Positions 44,200-51,830 of a stretch of DNA of 63,759 nt are shown in pieces. Below the pieces are notes generated by a model. The model did no database searches, was not told where the DNA came from, and was given only the letters and a program-made list of their open reading frames with translations. Each line of letters opens with the position of its first letter. The first letter of the stretch is position 1. The position numbers were made by a program, and so were the translations under genes. Source of the DNA: Bacteroidota bacterium (GTDB taxonomy: Bacteria; Bacteroidota; Bacteroidia; Flavobacteriales; BACL11); NCBI GenBank assembly GCA_028408365.1, contig JAOOLD010000008.1:1-63759 (forward strand), written 5' to 3'.

Positions 44200-44909
44200 A
44201 ACTAGATATTTTAGCTTTTGGTGCTCACCCAGATGACATTGAATTAGGTTGTGGCGGAACAATATTAAAGCATATTAACGCTGGCCATAGTGTTGGAATT
44301 GTTGACTTAACTAGAGGGGAGCTTGGAACTAGAGGTGATAAAAATATTAGAGCTGAAGAAACCAAAAAATCCAATGAAGTTTTAAAAATTAGTGTTAGGG
44401 AAAACATGAATTTAAAAGATGGTTTCTTTGAAAATAATGAGCAAAATAAAATTAAAGCTGTTAAGTTTATAAGAAAGTATAAGCCTTCCATTGTTTTAAC
44501 TAATGCTCCAAGTGATAGGCATCCTGATCATGCTAGAGCTTCAAGTTTAACAACTGATGCATGTTTTTTATCTGGCCTTGAAAAAATAGATACAGGTCAA
44601 GAAATATGGCGACCTAATTCAATTTATCACTACATACAGTTCAATAATATCGAGCCTGACTTTGTTGTGGATATCACTGAATTTTTTGAAAGGAAAATTG
44701 AATCTATAAAATGTTATTCCTCACAATTTTATGACCCAAAATCGAAAGAATCTGAAACAAGAATCTCTTCTAAGGATTTTTTTGAAAGTATAACATATAG
44801 AGCTAAAGACTTGGGAAGACTTACAAATTGTGAATACGCAGAGGGGTTTATTTCACATCAACTTAACTCTGTAAATCTTCTTACAGATTTAAATAAAAAA
44901 AAGAGCTGA
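44196..44909 (+). CDS. bshB1: bacillithiol biosynthesis deacetylase BshB1
   Basis: A 237-residue PIG-L/LmbE zinc hydrolase that deacetylates GlcNAc-malate, the second step of bacillithiol synthesis. The zinc-binding AHPDD motif is at residues 10-14, with DRHPDHARAS providing the third ligand, and GELGTRGD typical of BshB1. It acts on the product of BshA (4372-5484). The start overlaps the ccsBA stop by 4 nt, so thiol synthesis and cytochrome c assembly are translationally coupled here. The stop codon lies within a terminator hairpin. Confidence 0.95.
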   Translation: MKLDILAFGAHPDDIELGCGGTILKHINAGHSVGIVDLTRGELGTRGDKNIRAEETKKSNEVLKISVRENMNLKDGFFENNEQNKIKAVKFIRKYKPSIVLTNAPSDRHPDHARASSLTTDACFLSGLEKIDTGQEIWRPNSIYHYIQFNNIEPDFVVDITEFFERKIESIKCYSSQFYDPKSKESETRISSKDFFESITYRAKDLGRLTNCEYAEGFISHQLNSVNLLTDLNKKKS

Positions 44910-44930
44910 TTATCATCAGCCCTTTAATTT
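44905..44930. terminator. hairpin terminator between bshB1 and the T9SS gene
   Basis: GCTGAT (44905-44910), a TATC loop and ATCAGC (44915-44920), preceded by an A-run and followed by cctttaattt. The stem is 6 bp and overlaps the bshB1 stop codon; it may serve both convergent genes. Confidence 0.5.
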
Positions 44931-44943
44931 CATTGATAAAAAT

Positions 44944-46938
44944 TTATTTTATTATTAACTTTTTGCTATCAACATTATTGTCACTATAAACCTTAACAAA
45001 GTACGTTCCTGAGTCAAACTTTGAAAGATCAATTGAGATTGATTGGTTAGAAAAGTAATTATTGAAAAAGCACTTCTTGCCAAGTAAGTTAAAGATTTCA
45101 ACTTTAGATTCAGTATTTGTAGAAAATTCAATATTTACATTTCCATTAGTTGGGTTAGGTGTCATTTCAAATAAGTCTTTATTGGAAATGAATGAGTCAA
45201 CTCCAGAAGTTCCTCCTATGCAACAGCCATTGTCGCAATCTGCATTGGGATTATAATTTGTTGCTGTTGGATCTGTACACCCATATAAATCACACCAAGT
45301 TTCACTATTTACATCCATCTCTAAATAAATGATTTCATTTAGGTCTATTAAATCCTCATCACCTCTTACTGCAAGACCAGGTTCAAAGTCCTTCTGATAA
45401 ATTAATTGAATTTTATCATCATTAATATCTTTCACCATTGATGCAAAAACACATTCTTGTTGACCATTCCAAATATCATGTGGAGTAATATCAATTGGTT
45501 CTGACCATGTTGAACCACCATCCAATGATCTTATGATATTGACATGTCTAAATACTTGAATACTATTATCAACATCTTCAGTATATGCTGAAAATGTAAC
45601 ATAAATATCACCACTTGATGTAATTCCAGCTGAAGGCATACTTGAAAGTGATGCATAATATAAAGCGTATCCTCCAGTTGAGTCATAGCCAGCAACTTCG
45701 ATATCACAATTTAGATCTCTGGCTTGCGCTATAACAATAGGAGTTTCTGAGTACCATAAATCTGAATCCTGTGGAGTAGGTAGTGTAGTATCGGCACCCA
45801 TATCCTCATTCCAATATAGCAGACCATTTGTTAGTGGGAACCATGATGATACTCCATCAGCTAAGTCATCATCTAAGTATCTCATATTTCCAGTAAAGAT
45901 ATGAGCCTTATCATTATTATCAATTAAGACAGTACCGTAATTGTCTGTTGAGTATACCATGTCAAAGGTGCCAGTACTATCTAAATCAAGACCTGAATCA
46001 ACTGTATATTTATCAACTGGGAAGTCAATGAATGTTGTTCTAATCCAATTTGATCCATTGTCAGTTGATTTTAGAATGAATGAGTCTGCCCAGTCATTAA
46101 AAACAGCTATTACAACAGTTTCACCTTTTACATCTATAGCATAACTATCACCTCCAAAACCATTGAAGTGAGCAGAGTCAAGTGTAGGTAGTTGCATATC
46201 TTGTATGTCCCAAGTACCACCACCATCAGTTGATCTGTAGTAGAGTAGAGCTCCATCTAAGCCGTTATAGATAGTTCCAGCTAAACCAGTTGGAGCAGTA
46301 ACTCCAATCATGTGAAGAGTCTCGCCGTTACTACCACCAACCGCAGTTCTGTTCCATACTAAATCTGCGTAGAGACCTGTTGTGCTATCCATACTTGAGA
46401 CAATTTGTTCAGTCCATGCTCCTGTTCCGACACTTGGTCTGTGTGTCATTTGAAAATAAGCATAATCTGTGTTATGAGCGATTGCAATCTCTTTTCCCGT
46501 TGAAGTAGCAAGTATTGTAGGCCATCCACATCTTGAAGATTCTAGTCTGGCAGATGGCATTGATGACCAAGAGGTGCCATCGAAATACATGTATCCTGTA
46601 CCACGATCTGTATATGATGCTGCATACTGAGCACTCATAGTCCAAACCGCGGATAATTGACCTCCTGAGTGTCTTATTATTCTATCCATTACTGCGCCAT
46701 TTGATTGTAAATCATATGTTGTGTTTCCTAATAGTGTTTCTGTTGGAGAAGCAATTTTTAAATTGTTAACATATGGATTGGGATTATTTATTAGATGACT
46801 TAAAGTCTCAGATCCACTCATAATTTGTTTGTCACTTATTATAGACTCATTAGAGCCATGAATAGCATCTTTTACAGATACCTGACCACTAGTATAAGTG
46901 AAAAGAAACAATGTAAAAATTGTAAATATTAGTCTCAT
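44944..46938 (-). CDS. T9SS-secreted BNR/Asp-box repeat protein
   Basis: A 664-residue secreted protein: signal peptide (about 1-18, ending YTSGQ), a beta-propeller-like body with Asp-box motifs (STDGGGTWD, STDNGSNW, SLDGGSTWSEP) as in sialidases, one Cys/Asp unit GCTDPTATNYNPNADCDNGCC, and a type A T9SS sorting domain of about 75 residues (MTPNPTNGNVNIEFSTN ... SGTYFVKVYSDNNVDSKKLIIK). No sialidase active-site RIP/Tyr arrangement was recognised, so the enzymatic role is open; adhesion or a structural role is possible. GC content is visibly higher than that of neighbours (26 of 60 bases in one line counted). Confidence 0.87.
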   Translation of the reverse strand: MRLIFTIFTLFLFTYTSGQVSVKDAIHGSNESIISDKQIMSGSETLSHLINNPNPYVNNLKIASPTETLLGNTTYDLQSNGAVMDRIIRHSGGQLSAVWTMSAQYAASYTDRGTGYMYFDGTSWSSMPSARLESSRCGWPTILATSTGKEIAIAHNTDYAYFQMTHRPSVGTGAWTEQIVSSMDSTTGLYADLVWNRTAVGGSNGETLHMIGVTAPTGLAGTIYNGLDGALLYYRSTDGGGTWDIQDMQLPTLDSAHFNGFGGDSYAIDVKGETVVIAVFNDWADSFILKSTDNGSNWIRTTFIDFPVDKYTVDSGLDLDSTGTFDMVYSTDNYGTVLIDNNDKAHIFTGNMRYLDDDLADGVSSWFPLTNGLLYWNEDMGADTTLPTPQDSDLWYSETPIVIAQARDLNCDIEVAGYDSTGGYALYYASLSSMPSAGITSSGDIYVTFSAYTEDVDNSIQVFRHVNIIRSLDGGSTWSEPIDITPHDIWNGQQECVFASMVKDINDDKIQLIYQKDFEPGLAVRGDEDLIDLNEIIYLEMDVNSETWCDLYGCTDPTATNYNPNADCDNGCCIGGTSGVDSFISNKDLFEMTPNPTNGNVNIEFSTNTESKVEIFNLLGKKCFFNNYFSNQSISIDLSKFDSGTYFVKVYSDNNVDSKKLIIK

Positions 46939-46974
46939 AATTTTTTGTTTTGGTTTTGGTAAACTTAATAAATT

Positions 46975-49080
46975 TTAGTTAATTTTTTTAAGATTTAGTC
47001 TCAAAGAGTTCCCTACTACAACAATATCTGAAAATGCCATAAAGAATGCAGCCCACATTGGATTAAGTAGGCCCATTGCAGCAATTGGAATTGCAATTAT
47101 GTTATATGAAAATGCCCAAAATAAATTTTGTTTAATTGTTTCAAGAGTTTTATTACTGACATTTATTAAGGTTTTAAGCGAGCCTATATTATTTTTGTTT
47201 AGTAAAATGACATCTGATGCATCAACAGCAATATTAGCTGCATTAGAGATAGATATTCCAACAAAAGATTGAGAAAGTGCAGGAGAGTCATTGATTCCAT
47301 CACCTATCATTGCTGTTTTTAAATTCTTATTGCTATCTTCAATTATCTCAAGTTTTTCTTCGGGTAATTTATCGTAAAAAATTTCATTAAATCCTATTTG
47401 ATTGTTTACTAAAACACATTTTTCTTTTTTGTCTCCGCTAAGTAAACTACATCTAATTCCGGTTTTTTTAAGATCATTGACAATATCTATGACATCAGAT
47501 TTCAGTTCGTCTTGAACAGAAATTGATGCAATTAATTTCTTATCGGCTGTAAGAAAAATATCATAATTACTGTTGTCTATCTTGGTCAATCTAGATGATC
47601 CAATTTTGTATTCAATTTTATCATGATATCCACTAATACCCATACCTTTAACTTCCTCAACGTTTTCAATCTTTAATAATTTGCTATTTGATTTCAGAAA
47701 TGCACATATCGATTTTGCAATAGGATGCGAGGAATGCGATTCTAAGCTGTATATTATCGACTTTACATGTTGATGATTATCATCTTTAATATCGATTTTA
47801 TTTATTTTGAATTTTCCTGTTGTTATTGTACCAGTCTTATCAAAAATAATTTTTTTTATTTGACAAACCTTTTCTAATGTATCACCACCTTTGACTAATA
47901 CTCCGTTTCTAGCTGCTCTACCAATTCCAACCATTAAAGCAGTTGGTGTTGCAAGTCCCATTGCGCAAGGGCAAGATATTACTAAAACTGCAATGCTTCT
48001 TAAAAAAGATTCGAGTTTATCGATTTCAAAAAAATAAAAGTTTGTTATGTAAGTGAATATAGATATTAGAATAACAAACTGAACAAAATAGTTACTTACT
48101 CTGTCACCAATTCTTTGGATTTTAGGTTTTTTATTTTGAGCATCTTTTACCATTTGAATAACTTTAGAAATTGTTGTCTCTTCTCCAACTTTTTCAGATT
48201 TTAATTTCAAATTTCCATTAACAATTATTGAGCCAGCGGTTACTAAATCTCCTACTTTTTTTGAAGAAGTTAGGCTTTCACCTGTGATGAAAGAACTGTC
48301 AATTTCAGCCTGACCCTCCACAATCAGTCCATCAAATATGATTCTTTCTCCAGAGTTGAAAAATAATATATCTCCTAATTGAACTTGATTGAAATGAACC
48401 TTTTCAATGTTATTTTTTGTAAGTCTTTTTACAATTGTTTCATTTAATTCTTTAAGTTTTTCAATTGACGATGTTGTTTTCTTTATTGATCTTTTTTCAA
48501 TGCTATTTCCAAGCAAAACTAATGTGATAATTGTTGCGCAAGTCTCAAAAAATAAGAAATCCTTAGAAGAGTAGTCAGAAAGGAAGCAACCATACACACT
48601 ATAAAAAAATGCAGATGAGCTTCCTAAAAAAATAAGAACATCCATATTAGGAAGTCTATTTATTGTTGATCTAATTGCACTAATTCCAAACTGATAAACA
48701 CCGATCAAAAAAACAGGAAGACATAAAAATAATTGTACTAAAGGTTTAGACAAAAAGTGTTCGTGATTTAAGAACATGTGTGCTAGTAAGGGTAGAGTAA
48801 AAATTAAGCTAACTAAAAACAAAACTTCTACTTTGCTTATTAATTTTTTTGTAGTTTTTTTACTAGAAACAAGAGTAGCTTTAAATCCAATTTTTGTTAT
48901 TAATTCAATAATTTTGCTTTCTGATATATTCTTGCCTTGAGCAACACTTAGTTCATTATTTGCAAAATCAATATTAAATTCATTTATTTTATTCTTATAA
49001 AGATGCTTTTCTACCGATAGAGCACAATTAGAACAACTCATTCCTTCTAACTTAAAAACATATTTTTTTTTGGATGGCAT
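46975..49080 (-). CDS. copA: copper-exporting P1B-type ATPase
   Basis: A 701-residue heavy-metal pump. One N-terminal HMA domain with the metal site GMSCSNCA (residues 14-21) precedes eight predicted helices; the actuator loop has TGES, the metal-binding CPC motif is in SCPCAMGLATPTA, the phosphorylated Asp is in DKTGTI, the HP dipeptide in HSSHPIAKS and the hinge in GDGINDSPAL. CPC with one HMA fits Cu(I) export; a cytochrome-oxidase assembly (FixI-like) role is possible. A TATATTTG box ends 4 nt before the ATG, so the mRNA should be leaderless. Confidence 0.93.
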   Translation of the reverse strand: MPSKKKYVFKLEGMSCSNCALSVEKHLYKNKINEFNIDFANNELSVAQGKNISESKIIELITKIGFKATLVSSKKTTKKLISKVEVLFLVSLIFTLPLLAHMFLNHEHFLSKPLVQLFLCLPVFLIGVYQFGISAIRSTINRLPNMDVLIFLGSSSAFFYSVYGCFLSDYSSKDFLFFETCATIITLVLLGNSIEKRSIKKTTSSIEKLKELNETIVKRLTKNNIEKVHFNQVQLGDILFFNSGERIIFDGLIVEGQAEIDSSFITGESLTSSKKVGDLVTAGSIIVNGNLKLKSEKVGEETTISKVIQMVKDAQNKKPKIQRIGDRVSNYFVQFVILISIFTYITNFYFFEIDKLESFLRSIAVLVISCPCAMGLATPTALMVGIGRAARNGVLVKGGDTLEKVCQIKKIIFDKTGTITTGKFKINKIDIKDDNHQHVKSIIYSLESHSSHPIAKSICAFLKSNSKLLKIENVEEVKGMGISGYHDKIEYKIGSSRLTKIDNSNYDIFLTADKKLIASISVQDELKSDVIDIVNDLKKTGIRCSLLSGDKKEKCVLVNNQIGFNEIFYDKLPEEKLEIIEDSNKNLKTAMIGDGINDSPALSQSFVGISISNAANIAVDASDVILLNKNNIGSLKTLINVSNKTLETIKQNLFWAFSYNIIAIPIAAMGLLNPMWAAFFMAFSDIVVVGNSLRLNLKKIN

Positions 49081-49084
49081 ATTG

Positions 49085-49092
49085 CAAATATA
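49085..49092 (-). promoter_or_regulatory. -7 promoter box of copA (TATATTTG)
   Basis: Perfect TAnnTTTG match, 4 nt (caat) before the copA ATG. No -33 TTG at the usual spacing. Confidence 0.55.
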
Positions 49093-49106
49093 GGTACAAA
49101 AAAAAT

Positions 49107-49114
49107 TATATTTG
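49107..49114 (+). promoter_or_regulatory. promoter of tRNA-His (TATATTTG, -33 TTG)
   Basis: TAnnTTTG match 11 nt before the tRNA 5' end, with TTG at 49082-49084, 22 nt upstream. The -33 element lies across the copA leader on the other strand. Confidence 0.6.
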
Positions 49115-49125
49115 CCACCATTAAT

Positions 49126-49200
<75 letters not shown>

Positions 49201-49203
49201 CTA

Positions 49204-49241
49204 AATAATAAAAAAGGAGCTAGTGCTCCTTTTTTATTATT
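49204..49241. terminator. bidirectional terminator, 17-bp perfect stem
   Basis: A perfect inverted repeat: 49204-49220 and 49225-49241 around a TAGT tetraloop, with GGAGC/GCTCC next to the loop and A6/T6 tracts outside. It can end the tRNA-His transcript on the plus strand and the peptide-use operon on the minus strand; the last gene's stop codon (49237-49239) is inside the stem. Confidence 0.9.
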
Positions 49242-49725
49242 TGTTTTCTTTTAACAGTTTTGTGTAATTTCTTTTTGGCTGAAATCCAGGTATTGATATT
49301 AGAGTTTCATAACTACTCGAAATAATTACAGTACTTGGCCAATAATATTGCCCATTTACAGCTTTTACTAAGTCAAAGAACAAATCATGTCTAAATGTTG
49401 ATCCATGATTAATTGGTTGTTGATTGCCAAAAACTCTGTTGTTAAAAACTAAAGTGTCTTTTGTTCTTCCATTGAGCATAACAGGAAAAAAATTGTTATT
49501 GATTAGATTTATAATACTCTTGTCATTTAGTGTTTCAAGTTTCATTTTTTCACAAAATTCACAATTAGATCGGTAGAAAAAGATCAGCATGTTTTTGTTA
49601 TATTTTTTTGAGTATTCTTGAGCTTTTTTTAAGCTTAGCCAGTCTATGTAATCTTTAGTTTGTCCTTGTGAAAAGCTAATCGAAGGTACTACTAATAAAA
49701 ATAAAAAAGTAAACAGTCTTATCAT
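49237..49725 (-). CDS. exported thioredoxin-fold protein (CEFC)
   Basis: A 162-residue protein with a signal peptide (1-20, ending SFSQG) and a thioredoxin-like fold of the DUF255/thioredoxin_7 type, redox motif CEFC at C55-C58 (FFYRSNCEFCEKM). A cis-Pro lies in YYWPSTVII. It should act in the periplasm, as a disulfide reductase or in protein quality control; the partner is unknown. The start lies 1 nt after the stop of another thioredoxin-fold gene. Confidence 0.83.
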   Translation of the reverse strand: MIRLFTFLFLLVVPSISFSQGQTKDYIDWLSLKKAQEYSKKYNKNMLIFFYRSNCEFCEKMKLETLNDKSIINLINNNFFPVMLNGRTKDTLVFNNRVFGNQQPINHGSTFRHDLFFDLVKAVNGQYYWPSTVIISSSYETLISIPGFQPKRNYTKLLKENK

Positions 49726-49726
49726 A

Positions 49727-50191
49727 CTAGTCTAAGTACTGTTCAGCTGATTGAATCCAATTACTGACGCCTCCTCTAACATAACCAGTTTTTCCAAGTT
49801 TGTCAAAATTTATTTTGTTTTCTTCTTGGTACTGAGGTCTGACAAGCCATATTGTTGGATATCCTTGTACAGCAAATAATCTTTGCAGTTGACGGTTTTG
49901 TGCAACTAAATTTTCATCTAACTTTGTCCTTCTAGGAAAATCTAGTTCAACTGGAATAATTTTGTCTTTCGCCCAATCTTTAAATTCTTTTTGGTCAAAG
50001 ACTTCTTTAACTAACCTTTTACACCAACCACACCAGTCACTTCCAGTAAAAAACAGCATTATGGGTTTTTTAGTTTCCATTGACTGAGCTATTGCTTGGT
50101 CAATATTTGTGAGCCAAATGGAGCTTTTCTCTTGTGAGTAGGATGTCAGTAAGAACAGACTAAAGATTGATAATAATACTATTTTTTTCAT
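49727..50191 (-). CDS. exported thioredoxin family protein (CGWC)
   Basis: A 154-residue protein with a Sec signal peptide (1-20, ending TSYSQ) and a thioredoxin fold; the active site is CGWC at C54-C57 in FFTGSDWCGWCKRL, with a cis-Pro in GYPTIWLV. It resembles the Bacteroidota periplasmic thioredoxins preceding peptidases or transporters. It follows the POT transporter gene by 10 nt. Confidence 0.87.
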   Translation of the reverse strand: MKKIVLLSIFSLFLLTSYSQEKSSIWLTNIDQAIAQSMETKKPIMLFFTGSDWCGWCKRLVKEVFDQKEFKDWAKDKIIPVELDFPRRTKLDENLVAQNRQLQRLFAVQGYPTIWLVRPQYQEENKINFDKLGKTGYVRGGVSNWIQSAEQYLD

Positions 50192-50201
50192 TTTGATTTT
50201 T

Positions 50202-51800
50202 TTAGTGAATACCGTGCATAAGTTTTTTAATGAACGGTGATATTAATATAACGAATAATGAGATAACTATTGTGACAATACCGATTTGAGCATAAATTGT
50301 ATTGTACTGTACAAGTGTCGCCACTGCCTCTGAGGAGGTATCTGGATTACCCATTAACCAATTTGAAAGCTTGCTTAATAGGTTTTCTGAAGATTCTGTT
50401 CCAGTTGTTGTTAATTTTGCAAGTATGCCAGAGATGTAGTGTGCAAATGTGGAAGATAAAAACCACACACCCATCATGAATCCTATCATTCTTTTTGGAG
50501 AAAGTTCAGTTACTTTTGAAAGTCCGATAGGAGATAAGAAGAGTTCTCCAGTAGTAATTAAGAAATAACCAAGAAATACAAAAAGGAAAGGAACTTTTCC
50601 ATTTTCTCCAATAAAATGAGCAGTTAAAGCAAATATCAAAAATCCAAGTCCTAATTGTAAAATACCAAGTGCAAATTTGATTGGGGTATTGGGATTTTTT
50701 TTAATTGCGCCTAATTTTGTCCATAACCAGCTGAAAGGAATTGCGAGTAAGACAATGTAAGCTGGATTAATTGCGTTTGTCTGAGATGCATTTAAGCCAA
50801 CTAAATTAACACATTTATCCACCCATACAGTTAGTGAACTGCCAGCTTGTTCAAAACATGCCCAAAAAATTGTTAAAAAGACTGCTAAGATGATTATAGC
50901 AATTAATCTGTCACCACTGACATTATCATTTTTTCTGACTTTATAGTCGTAAATGATATATGAAACGTAAATCAAAACTAATCCTCCTACAATGGATAAA
51001 ACATTACCAAGAACGGCAGATTTTGTGTCTAGAAGAATTAAGTAAGCAAAAACTGGTACAGAAAGAAATCCAAAAAGATAGATTAAATTAGTTATAGAAA
51101 TTCCGCTGAATTTCATATTTATATATTTTACCGGCTGAAGCCCTTTATCTCCTAGCACATTTTTACTAATTCCTCTCCAAAAAACCAGTAAGCCAGCTAC
51201 CATTCCAATTCCAGCTGCACCGAAACCATAATGCCAACCATACTTTTCTCCTAAGTAACCACAAAAAAGAGGTGCGATCATAGCACCCAGGTTTATTCCC
51301 ATGTAAAAAATAGTAAATCCACCATCTCTTCTTACATCACCGTCTTCATACAAAGAACCAACCATAGTAGAAATATTAGGTTTGAAAAATCCATTTCCCA
51401 TAATCAGTAAGCCCAATGCGCCATAGAAAAAGAACTCGGTGGGAAAGGCCATGAAAAAATGACCTAAGGCCATTAAAATTCCTCCGAAAATAATTGATTT
51501 GCGATAACCTATGAATTTGTCAGCTAAATAGCCACCAATTAAAGGAGTAAGATATACCAAAGCACCATAAGCGGCATAAATTCCATAAGCAATTTCTTCG
51601 CTATTTTGTAAATGTGAATAAAAATCCTTTATCAAATACAGAGTAAGCAATGCTCTCATGCCATAAAAAGAAAATCTCTCCCACATTTCAGCAAAAAAGA
51701 GATAGAATAATCCTTTAGGGTGATTTTTCTTGTCAAGGTAGTTTTTTACAACGTATAAAACAAGAACGGTAAAAAGAGTATATGCTAATATTTGTATCAT
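50202..51800 (-). CDS. proton-dependent oligopeptide transporter (POT/PTR family)
   Basis: A 532-residue membrane protein with about fourteen hydrophobic segments. The POT signature ExxERFxxYG appears as EMWERFSFYGMRALLTLYL in helix 1; the second PTR motif region is FFKPNISTMVGSLYEDGDVRRDGGFTIFYMGINLGA. It should import di- and tripeptides with protons. Upstream in the same run lies a DPP-IV-like peptidase that would make dipeptides outside the cytoplasm, so the two form a functional unit. Confidence 0.94.
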   Translation of the reverse strand: MIQILAYTLFTVLVLYVVKNYLDKKNHPKGLFYLFFAEMWERFSFYGMRALLTLYLIKDFYSHLQNSEEIAYGIYAAYGALVYLTPLIGGYLADKFIGYRKSIIFGGILMALGHFFMAFPTEFFFYGALGLLIMGNGFFKPNISTMVGSLYEDGDVRRDGGFTIFYMGINLGAMIAPLFCGYLGEKYGWHYGFGAAGIGMVAGLLVFWRGISKNVLGDKGLQPVKYINMKFSGISITNLIYLFGFLSVPVFAYLILLDTKSAVLGNVLSIVGGLVLIYVSYIIYDYKVRKNDNVSGDRLIAIIILAVFLTIFWACFEQAGSSLTVWVDKCVNLVGLNASQTNAINPAYIVLLAIPFSWLWTKLGAIKKNPNTPIKFALGILQLGLGFLIFALTAHFIGENGKVPFLFVFLGYFLITTGELFLSPIGLSKVTELSPKRMIGFMMGVWFLSSTFAHYISGILAKLTTTGTESSENLLSKLSNWLMGNPDTSSEAVATLVQYNTIYAQIGIVTIVISLFVILISPFIKKLMHGIH

Positions 51801-51830
51801 TTTTTTAAAAGACTAAAATAGTAAAATTAG

